This document shows, piece after piece, positions 58,335 to 64,000 of a stretch of DNA of 64,000 nt (within the stretch, counting starts at the first letter, position 1; every line of letters begins with the position of its first letter). The position numbers were made by a program, and so were the translations under genes. The stretch is taken from assembly GCF_003719725.1 (NCBI RefSeq), contig NZ_RIAX01000003.1:62001-126000 (forward strand), read 5' to 3'. This DNA comes from Planococcus salinus (GTDB lineage: Bacteria > Bacillota > Bacilli > Bacillales_A > Planococcaceae). A model generated the notes under the pieces. It was not told where the DNA came from. It saw only the letters and a program-made list of their open reading frames with translations, and did not search any database.

Positions 58335-58589
58335 ATGGCAGACTGGCGACAACGGATCAAAACCATTTCTTCCACAAAAGGAGACAGTGCTCCCGAAAGC
58401 GCCAAACGGACCGGTATCGGCTGTCTGACAACCTTTGTCTTGATTGTTTCCATTCTAACATTTCTTATCACATTTGGTCTGTTCCAAAGCGGCAGCTGGG
58501 GCATGGCTTTCTTTTCGGCTGTTTTCGCCGTTTTGTCCATTGCTACCCTGGTGATTCTGTTACTGCCTCAAAAGACGAACAAATTGTAA
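58335..58589 (+). CDS. Small membrane protein, unknown
   Basis: 84 residues: polar N-terminus MADWRQRIKTISS, then two transmembrane helices (GCLTTFVLIVSILTFLITFG and FFSAVFAVLSIATLVILLLP). AAAGGAG about ten bases upstream of ATG. Immediately upstream of pdxK, divergent from the DUF4230 gene. No family recognised. Confidence 0.7.
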   Translation: MADWRQRIKTISSTKGDSAPESAKRTGIGCLTTFVLIVSILTFLITFGLFQSGSWGMAFFSAVFAVLSIATLVILLLPQKTNKL

Positions 58590-58611
58590 ATAGCGTGATT
58601 TTTGATAAAAT
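58584..58611 (+). promoter_or_regulatory. SigA-type promoter of pdxK
   Basis: TTGTAA (58584-58589), 16-base spacer, TAAAAT (58606-58611), 38 bases upstream of the start; it overlaps the end of the preceding gene. Confidence 0.58.
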
Positions 58612-58648
58612 AAAGACAGTAATCAATCTATTTAAAAGGAGCCTACCC

Positions 58649-59482
58649 ATGACATTAAAAAAAACACTTACAATCGCTGGGTCAGACACATCCGGCGGAG
58701 CAGGCATACAAGCTGACTTGAAAACGTTCCAGGAACACGGAACCTACGGGATGAACGCTTTGACAGTCATCGTGACGATGGATCCTGACAACGGCTGGAG
58801 CCACGGTATTCACCCAATTCCACCTGAAACATTGGCTGCCCAGCTGAAAACGGCTTTCTCTACGGGCATCGATGCATTGAAGACGGGCATGCTTCCTACA
58901 GTGGAAATCATCGAAATGGCCGGCAAAGCCATTAAAGAATCCGGCTTGAAAGATGTTGTCATCGACCCGGTCATGGCCTGCAAAGGCGAAGATGAAGTTT
59001 TGTTTCCGGAAAACGTTGATGCCATGATCAAGCATCTTTTGCCGGTTGCTAAGATTGTCACACCGAATTTAGTGGAAGCCGGCCAGCTGTCAGGGCTTGG
59101 CACGCTGAAAACAATCGACGATCTGAAAGCGGCAGCTGAAAAAATTCATGCCCACGGCGCTCAATTCGTTGTAATTAAAGGCGGCAAGCAATTGGAGCAC
59201 GAAGAAGCTGTCGATCTGTTGTTTGACGGCGAAAAGCATTACCTGCTGTCAGCCGGCAAGTATGATACTTCGTATAACCACGGCGCAGGCTGCACCTTTG
59301 CCGCTGCCATTACGGCAAATCTGGCGAATGGCCAATCTGTAAAAGACGCTGTATTGAACGGCAAAATTTTCGTTACAGGCGCCATTGAACATGGCTGGAA
59401 ACTGAACGAGTACGTTGGCCCTGTCATGCACGGCGCCACCAATAAATTCACCAAACCGGAAGTGGAAGTTGTTTCACTGTAG
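58649..59482 (+). CDS. pdxK: Pyridoxine/pyridoxal/hydroxymethylpyrimidine kinase (PdxK, ThiD-like)
   Basis: Ribokinase-fold kinase, 277 residues. LTIAGSDTSGGAGIQADLKT at the N-terminus, VIDPVMACKGEDEVL, PNLVEAGQLSGL and the anion hole NHGAGCTFAAAI with a reactive Cys. The 'GSDTSGGAGIQ' group in Bacilli includes PdxK (YwdB), active on pyridoxal and HMP. Location near ung matches ywdB. ATG 58649 with AAAGGAG. Confidence 0.92.
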   Translation: MTLKKTLTIAGSDTSGGAGIQADLKTFQEHGTYGMNALTVIVTMDPDNGWSHGIHPIPPETLAAQLKTAFSTGIDALKTGMLPTVEIIEMAGKAIKESGLKDVVIDPVMACKGEDEVLFPENVDAMIKHLLPVAKIVTPNLVEAGQLSGLGTLKTIDDLKAAAEKIHAHGAQFVVIKGGKQLEHEEAVDLLFDGEKHYLLSAGKYDTSYNHGAGCTFAAAITANLANGQSVKDAVLNGKIFVTGAIEHGWKLNEYVGPVMHGATNKFTKPEVEVVSL

Positions 59483-59492
59483 ATGGTAGCCT

Positions 59493-59526
59493 AAAGAAGG
59501 CCGCAGCCGCGGCCTTCTTTTTTGAT
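59493..59526 (+). terminator. Rho-independent terminator of pdxK
   Basis: Perfect 12-bp stem AAAGAAGGCCGC/GCGGCCTTCTTT, AGCC loop, followed by further T. Confidence 0.9.
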
Positions 59527-59580
59527 TTGTGTGTGTGCCAGGCACCGGCGCATTGCGCCGGTGCCTGGCACACACACAAA
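59526..59580. repeat. 55-nt perfect palindrome (27-bp arms)
   Basis: Arms of 27 bases around a single central T (59553); the inner part is GTGCCAGGCACCGGCGCA and its complement. It begins where the pdxK terminator ends. A short relative (TGTGCCTGGCACA) occurs at 60782-60794. Similar GTGCCAGGCACC palindromes are, from memory, recurrent intergenic elements in Bacillaceae and Planococcaceae. Confidence 0.85.
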
Positions 59581-59588
59581 CAGCTAAC

Positions 59589-59680
59589 TTGCATAACAAA
59601 GTAGTTGACACATTGTTTCTCCAACTGCTATATTGTATTACAAAGTAGTTCATTTTTTGCACCACTATCTTGTTATACAA
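59589..59680 (+). promoter_or_regulatory. PadR gene promoter with three TTG-N5-CAA operator-like sites
   Basis: Promoter TTGACA (59605-59610), 18-base spacer, TATATT (59629-59634). Three similar 11-mers flank it: TTGCATAACAA (59589), TTGTATTACAA (59633) and TTGTTATACAA (59670). The first two are also followed by AGTAGTT. Their placement around -35, -10 and the leader suggests autorepression by PadR. Confidence 0.65.
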
Positions 59681-59700
59681 CATAGGAAAGGAGTGGCTCC

Positions 59701-60024
59701 ATGTCTTCCAGCCAGATGTTAAAAGGAATATTGGATGGCTGCCTGCTCGGCATCATCGGGAAAGGCGAAACGTACGGCTATGAAATGATTGAGAAGCTGG
59801 AAATCTATGGTTTCCGCATGGTCAGTGAAGGCAGCATCTACCCTGTCTTGATGCGGCTGCAAAAAGAAGGCTTTGTCCAGTCTGTCATGAAAGAATCTCC
59901 CAGTGGCCCGAAACGGAAATATTACACGCTGACGGATGCAGGAAAAGAGGAATACCAGCAGTTCAAAGACCGATGGGAAGCGCTGTCCCATTCGGTCGAT
60001 CGACTCGTAAAGGAGGAAGGATAA
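59701..60024 (+). CDS. PadR-family transcriptional regulator
   Basis: 107 residues, the short PadR-s2 type. Winged helix: GCLLGIIGKGETYGYEMIEKL, GFRMVSEGSIYPVLMRLQKE (recognition helix region), KRKYYTLTDAGKEEYQQF (wing), and a short C-terminal dimerisation helix. ATG with AAAGGAG. Directly followed by a HAAS-domain membrane protein, a common PadR pairing; ligand unknown. Confidence 0.93.
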   Translation: MSSSQMLKGILDGCLLGIIGKGETYGYEMIEKLEIYGFRMVSEGSIYPVLMRLQKEGFVQSVMKESPSGPKRKYYTLTDAGKEEYQQFKDRWEALSHSVDRLVKEEG

Positions 60025-60774
60025 ATGGTTTTGACAAAAGAAAGTGAAGAATTCATTGCCAATCTAAAGATGTATTTGATGACGTCCGGAAAAAATGACA
60101 AGGAGATTGAAGACATTGCCGAAGAACTTCGCGCTCATTTGGAAGATGCGGAAAGCCGAGGAAAGACGCTGGACAGTGTAACAGGCGGTTCTCCTGAAAG
60201 TTACTTGAAAAACATCAGCGAAGAAATGAAGACCGATTACTTTGGTGTCATTAAAGCACTGCCCATGTTCATTTTGCTGGTCGCAGCTTACTTTATCACC
60301 GGATCTGCCATTCGTGGAGACCTGAGCTTTTCACTGTTGAAACTCATTGCTTTTCCATCGATTGCCGCACTTGGAGTTGCGGGCTACATTTTCTTTTTCC
60401 GCAGAAGCAGTGCCCAAAATTGGTCTGCGAAACGGCAAATGATCGCGTTTGGAACCATCTATGTCTCCCTCTCCGCCGCTTTATCGGCAGTGATTTTCCT
60501 GGATTTGTTTATGCTCGAACCTTTTTACGTTCCGTCCCGTGACGTGATGTGGATCATTGCTGCCGCAGGAGTTGCTGTCTTTGTCATTTCAGCCATTTGG
60601 AGCAAAACCTGGATCACCATCATCTTGCCGTTGTTTCTGTTCGGCCCTGATTTTATCATGCATTTTATGGAAGTAAGCGAAATGCGCCAGCTGTTCATCA
60701 GTGCCGCTTCCCTTTATATCGGCATGGCGTTCGTGATAGTTATCTTGTTCATCCAAAACAAGAAACAAACCTAA
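60025..60774 (+). CDS. HAAS-domain (DUF1700/DUF1129-like) membrane protein
   Basis: 249 residues. The N-terminal 75 residues form a helical HAAS-like domain (FIANLKMYLMTSGKNDKEIE, IAEELRAHLEDAESRGK, SPESYLKNISEEM). Six to seven transmembrane helices follow from residue 78, ending IQNKKQT. The ATG follows the padR stop with no gap and reuses its AAGGAGGA. Paired HAAS/PadR genes act as membrane signalling modules; the signal is unknown. Confidence 0.85.
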   Translation: MVLTKESEEFIANLKMYLMTSGKNDKEIEDIAEELRAHLEDAESRGKTLDSVTGGSPESYLKNISEEMKTDYFGVIKALPMFILLVAAYFITGSAIRGDLSFSLLKLIAFPSIAALGVAGYIFFFRRSSAQNWSAKRQMIAFGTIYVSLSAALSAVIFLDLFMLEPFYVPSRDVMWIIAAAGVAVFVISAIWSKTWITIILPLFLFGPDFIMHFMEVSEMRQLFISAASLYIGMAFVIVILFIQNKKQT

Positions 60775-60781
60775 TTGTTTA

Positions 60782-60794
60782 TGTGCCTGGCACA
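60782..60794. repeat. Short palindrome related to the 55-nt element
   Basis: TGTGCCTGGCACA followed by CAAACA, the same bases as the right end of the 59526-59580 palindrome; eight bases after the HAAS gene stop. Confidence 0.55.
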
Positions 60795-60865
60795 CAAACA
60801 CTTTAATCGCATTCTGCCCTGTTTTTCCTTATACTTAAAAAATACGATTGTCGAGGAGGAACATC

Positions 60866-61216
60866 ATGGAACCAGTCGAAGTAAAAAAACTGCAAGTTGA
60901 GTTGGACGCGTTTGCCAACAGAGATGTCTATCTTCACCTGGAAACAACAAACGGCTCTTATGCCACTCATTTCAATGAAGGCTTTTTCAATGCCGGCGCT
61001 TTTATCCGCAATGTGGTCATCAACTATGAGCTCGGAAAAGTGGTCGGGGACAGCCCTCACCGTGTCGGGCTGAAATTGCCTCATGGATGGGTTTACGCGC
61101 AAGGAATCACTCATTACGAATTGGACGAGCAAGGCAGATTGCTGCTCGCAGGACATGACGGATCAGGGAAATTGGCGGTGGCGCTGCAAATCAGCGAAAC
61201 ACCGTTCAGTTATTAA
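60866..61216 (+). CDS. yojF: YojF family protein (DUF1806)
   Basis: 116 residues, soluble. HLETTNGSYATHFNEGFFNA, AFIRNVVINYELGKV and RVGLKLPHGWVYAQGITHYE are characteristic. In B. subtilis yojF adjoins the bacillithiol deacetylase gene (yojG/bshB2), as here; a role in bacillithiol metabolism is inferred from that link only. ATG with GAGGAGG. Confidence 0.87.
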   Translation: MEPVEVKKLQVELDAFANRDVYLHLETTNGSYATHFNEGFFNAGAFIRNVVINYELGKVVGDSPHRVGLKLPHGWVYAQGITHYELDEQGRLLLAGHDGSGKLAVALQISETPFSY

Positions 61217-61230
61217 GGGGGAATCATACA

Positions 61231-61920
61231 ATGGCTATTGAAAAAGAACAGCATGTATTGGTCGTTTTCCCTCACCCGGATGATGAAGCATTCGGCGTTT
61301 CGGGAACAATGAGCACGCATGTCGACCGAGGAACGCCGGTTACATACGCTTGCCTGACGCTTGGCGAAATGGGACGGAATTTAGGCAATCCTCCGTTCGC
61401 TACACGAGAATCGCTGCCGGAAATCCGCAAAAAAGAACTTCAGGCTTCTGCCGATGCGATCGGATTGACCGATTTGCGGATGCTGGGATTGCGTGACAAG
61501 ACAGTCGAGTTCGAAGACGATGAAAAGATGGTTCGCCTGATGAGTGCATTGATCGATGAAGTCAAACCGTCATTGATCATTACTTTCTACCCGAACTACG
61601 CAGTCCATCCAGATCACGAAGCGACAGCACGGGCAGTCGTCCGCGCAGTGCGTCGCATGAAAGACCGGCCAAAACTTCACTGCGTCGCTTTTGCCAATAA
61701 TACTTTGGATGAGCTGGGCAAACCGGACATTATCCATGACATCAGCGAAATGCGCGACCGCAAGATGGCTTCGATGAAAGCCCATATTTCCCAGACAGCC
61801 TGGATGCTGGAAGAAATGGAAAAACGGCTGGCGGAAGGCGATACCGAAACAGAAAATTGGCTGACACGCGAGCGTTTCTACAACTACCGGTGGGACGAAG
61901 ATTTTGAAGACTCCTTTTAA
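61231..61920 (+). CDS. bshB2: Bacillithiol biosynthesis deacetylase BshB2
   Basis: Zinc-dependent N-deacetylase of the PIG-L/LmbE family; removes acetyl from GlcNAc-malate in bacillithiol synthesis. 229 residues. Zinc motif VVFPHPDDEAFGVSGTM (His, Asp, Asp) and NYAVHPDHEATARAV. LTLGEMGRNLGNPP is typical of BshB2. GGGGGAA upstream; 14 bases after yojF. Confidence 0.94.
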   Translation: MAIEKEQHVLVVFPHPDDEAFGVSGTMSTHVDRGTPVTYACLTLGEMGRNLGNPPFATRESLPEIRKKELQASADAIGLTDLRMLGLRDKTVEFEDDEKMVRLMSALIDEVKPSLIITFYPNYAVHPDHEATARAVVRAVRRMKDRPKLHCVAFANNTLDELGKPDIIHDISEMRDRKMASMKAHISQTAWMLEEMEKRLAEGDTETENWLTRERFYNYRWDEDFEDSF

Positions 61921-61924
61921 CTGG

Positions 61925-61962
61925 AACACCCTTATTTTTCAGAAAAATAAGGGTGTTTTTTC
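61925..61962 (+). terminator. Rho-independent terminator of yojF-bshB2
   Basis: Perfect 15-bp stem AACACCCTTATTTTT/AAAAATAAGGGTGTT, CAG loop, then T-run. Confidence 0.9.
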
Positions 61963-61981
61963 AATAGATTTCAGATAAAAT

Positions 61982-62052
61982 AAACAACACGAGGTATACG
62001 TTTTTGATGGTATCATTTATGTATATTTAGTGTTGTTTTTGTTTTTTTATGC
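61982..62052 (+). promoter_or_regulatory. Possible structured leader of the YjiH-type gene
   Basis: AAACAACAC (61982-61990) pairs with GTGTTGTTT (62030-62038), followed by a T-rich run (TTGTTTTTTT), like a terminator with a large 39-base loop containing TGATGGTATCA. No known riboswitch class recognised. Confidence 0.3.
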
Positions 62053-62074
62053 ACAGGAAAAGGGGATATTACTT

Positions 62075-63442
62075 ATGAAAAAGTTTTCAGCTTCAACTTG
62101 GCTCTTATTTTTACTTCCTTCATTGCTCGGAATCCTGCTGTTCTTGGTACCGATTCCAACTACTGATGAAGACGGTGCAGTCGTATGGATGGTCACCATT
62201 GCAGTTCTCGCCAACTGGATGGCTGCTCAAATCGAAACCATCGTCCCATGGATCATGCTCGGAATCCTGACGATTGCTGCAGTGGGGTCTTTGTTGGCCA
62301 TCACCAAAAAGCCCAACCTGTCAGATGATGCACCTTTTTTCGATAAACTTTTCAACGTGAATCTGTTCTGGACGATTGTCCGCATTTTGGGAGCTGTATT
62401 CGCGTTTATGGTCCTGTTCCAGGTAGGTCCTGAACCAGTATGGAATGAAAATACCGGTGGATTGCTGTTAGCAGGTGACGGACTTCTGTCATTCCTGTTT
62501 ACCATCTTCCTGTTTGCAGGTTTGTTATTGCCGTTACTCATGAATTTTGGGCTGCTGGAGTTTTTCGGTACGCTCATGGCCAAAGTTATGCGTCCGTTGT
62601 TCCGTTTGCCGGGCCGTTCATCCATTGACGCTTTGGCTTCATGGGTCGGTGACGGAACCATCGGTGTCCTTCTGACGAGCAAACAATATGAGGACAATAA
62701 ATACACACAGCGTGAAGCAGCCATCATCGGTACCACGTTTTCTGTCGTATCCATCACATTCGCCATCGTGGTCATCGGCGAAATCGGGTTGCCGCAATAT
62801 TTCCTGCCGTATTATGGCACTGTCGTTTTAACAGGGGTCATTCTGGCGTTGATCATGCCGCGCATCTATCCGTTAACAAACAAGCCGACCACATTCATGG
62901 ACGGATCGGAACAGGAGTCGCAGTCTGAAGAGACACCGTCGGGACATACCGCCACTTCGCACGGCCTTGAAAAAGCGCTCGAGAAGGCGGATCGAAACCG
63001 AGACCCTGTCACATTTTTCAAAGATGGCTTCAAAAACGTATTGGATATGTGGATTGGCGTTGCTCCCGTTGTTATGGCTTTCGGTACCATTGCGCTGATC
63101 CTGGCAGAATACACTGCCACATTCACGGTTCTCGGAACACCTTTTGAGCCGTATTTGAATTTACTGGGTATCCCACAAGCTGCAGAAGCCGCTCAATTGA
63201 TGGTTGTCGGTTTCGCGGATATGTTCCTCCCAGCCATTCTCGGGGCAGGAATCGAATCAGAAATGACACGGTTTGTAGTAGCGACGATGTCGGTTACCCA
63301 ACTTATCTATATGTCGGAAGTCGGCGGTTTGCTGCTCGGCTCCAAAATTCCAGTAAACATTCTGGACTTGGTCGTCATTTTCTTATTGCGCACCATTATC
63401 GCTTTGCCGATCATTGCAGGCGTTGCGCATCTGCTGTTTTAA
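62075..63442 (+). CDS. YjiH family membrane protein (nucleoside-recognition/Gate domains)
   Basis: 455 residues, about ten to eleven transmembrane helices, with a cytosolic loop around residues 275-320 rich in Ser, Glu and Lys (SEQESQSEETPSGHTATSH). Two related halves carry LLLPLLMNFGLLEFFGTLMA with MRPLFRLPGRSSIDALASWV, and VVMAFGTIALILAE with GFADMFLPAILG. Gate-domain transporters of this type are annotated as nucleoside-related, but substrate is unproven. ATG 62075 with AAAAGGGG. Confidence 0.85.
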   Translation: MKKFSASTWLLFLLPSLLGILLFLVPIPTTDEDGAVVWMVTIAVLANWMAAQIETIVPWIMLGILTIAAVGSLLAITKKPNLSDDAPFFDKLFNVNLFWTIVRILGAVFAFMVLFQVGPEPVWNENTGGLLLAGDGLLSFLFTIFLFAGLLLPLLMNFGLLEFFGTLMAKVMRPLFRLPGRSSIDALASWVGDGTIGVLLTSKQYEDNKYTQREAAIIGTTFSVVSITFAIVVIGEIGLPQYFLPYYGTVVLTGVILALIMPRIYPLTNKPTTFMDGSEQESQSEETPSGHTATSHGLEKALEKADRNRDPVTFFKDGFKNVLDMWIGVAPVVMAFGTIALILAEYTATFTVLGTPFEPYLNLLGIPQAAEAAQLMVVGFADMFLPAILGAGIESEMTRFVVATMSVTQLIYMSEVGGLLLGSKIPVNILDLVVIFLLRTIIALPIIAGVAHLLF

Positions 63443-63446
63443 ACGA

Positions 63447-63481
63447 AAAACCATCCACTGTGAAAAGTGGATGGTTTTTTT
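63447..63481. terminator. Bidirectional terminator between convergent genes
   Basis: AAAAACCATCCACT, GTGA loop, AGTGGATGGTTTTTTT; A-run and T-run on either side. Confidence 0.88.
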
Positions 63482-64000
63482 ATGCCTGCTGTAATTTCTG
63501 TTTCAGTTTCTCCAACATATCCGCTGTCATGGCGTCCAGATCATACTTTGCTTGAAAGCCCCATTCGTTTTTGGCAGCAGACGCATCGATGTTGTCAGGC
63601 CAGCTGTCGGCAATCGCCTGGCGCTCCGGATCTACGTCGTAAGCAAGTTCAAATTCAGGAATGTGGTTGCGGATGGAAGCTGCAATTTCTTCCGGTTCGA
63701 AGCTCATCGCTGTCACATTGAAAGCATTGCGGTGCTCAAGTTTGGCTGGGTCTGCTTCCATCAGGTCGACGATCGACTGAAGCGCATCGGGCATGTACAT
63801 CATGTCCATATAAGTTCCCTGGCCGATGTAAGACGTGTATTTTTTCTTCAATATCGCCTGGTAATAGATGTCGACGGCATAATCAGTTGTTCCTCCGCCT
63901 GGTTGCGCTACATAAGACACCAACCCAGGGAAACGCACACCGCGCGTGTCGACACCGAATTTCTGAAAGTAATAGTCACATAATAATTCCCCGGAGACTT
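63480..64000 (-). CDS. NAD-dependent epimerase/L-threonine 3-dehydrogenase-like SDR (partial)
   Basis: C-terminal 173 codons; the gene continues past the right edge. The visible part starts [20 protein letters not shown], then [40 protein letters not shown] and [20 protein letters not shown]. The [21 protein letters not shown] string just after the (missing) YxxxK site is typical of extended SDRs of the bacterial L-threonine dehydrogenase group. Nucleotide-sugar epimerase is the alternative. Confidence 0.85.
   Translation of the reverse strand, partial: VSGELLCDYYFQKFGVDTRGVRFPGLVSYVAQPGGGTTDYAVDIYYQAILKKKYTSYIGQGTYMDMMYMPDALQSIVDLMEADPAKLEHRNAFNVTAMSFEPEEIAASIRNHIPEFELAYDVDPERQAIADSWPDNIDASAAKNEWGFQAKYDLDAMTADMLEKLKQKLQQA

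Overview
The window looks like a low-to-mid G+C Gram-positive chromosome (order Bacillales). Gene content and order follow the Bacillus subtilis ywl-ywk-ywj-ywi-ywh-ywg-ywf-ywd segment: atp, upp, glyA, rpiB, ywlE, ywlC, prmC, prfA, tdk, rpmE, rho, glpX, murAB, tal, spo0F, pyrG, rpoE, ywjF, argS, speB/speE, ywhD, ywhB, ywgA, ywfO, lipL, hemQ, ung, pdxK. The inserted catabolic and cobalamin modules and the repeat families suggest a Planococcaceae member (Planococcus/Planomicrobium-like). That placement is inference. No rRNA, tRNA, CRISPR array, prophage or intact insertion sequence was seen.

Layout. 1-2500: 5' half of the ATP synthase operon (atpZ-atpI-atpB-atpE-atpF, minus strand, own promoter), with a repeat element between atpE and atpF. 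2564-4600: a tandem repeat cluster, mnaA and upp. 4819-6993: a LOV/GAF/GGDEF/EAL protein inserted between upp and glyA; its LOV domain lacks the photoactive cysteine and its GGDEF site is degenerate. 7071-22600: conserved housekeeping block (serine/glycine, pentose phosphate, protein arginine phosphatase, t6A, release factor 1 and its methylase, thymidine kinase, L31, Rho, FBPase II, MurA, transaldolase, Spo0F, CTP synthase with a CTP-sensing attenuator, RNAP delta). 22627-33691: a short-chain acyl-CoA module (thiolase, 3-hydroxyacyl-CoA dehydrogenase, two acyl-CoA dehydrogenases, TetR regulator, B12-dependent IcmF) preceded by a perfect CcpA cre site, followed by the EtfD-like FeS oxidoreductase YwjF under a FadR-type operator. 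33985-45150: a 13-gene B12-salvage operon behind a cobalamin riboswitch. 45173-58262: mostly conserved housekeeping genes (argS, speB/E, heme proteins, lipoate, ung). 58335-63442: plus-strand genes (pdxK, PadR plus HAAS membrane protein, yojF-bshB2, yjiH-type transporter). 63480-64000: a truncated SDR dehydrogenase.

How the parts fit. The B12 operon has uptake (BtuFCD), cobinamide remodelling (CbiZ fused to BtuD, CbiB, CobD, CobU, CobQ), lower-ligand salvage (CblT, CblS), assembly (CobS, CobC) and adenosylation (PduO), but no corrin-ring synthesis. The only recognisable B12 enzyme in the window is IcmF, encoded in the neighbouring acyl-CoA operon. IcmF converts isobutyryl-CoA to butyryl-CoA, which the dehydrogenases and thiolase can degrade to acetyl-CoA, with electrons leaving through ETF and YwjF to quinone. 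Non-coding highlights are a 55-nt perfect palindrome, a cluster of three long hairpins, and two loci where different hairpins share one flanking sequence.
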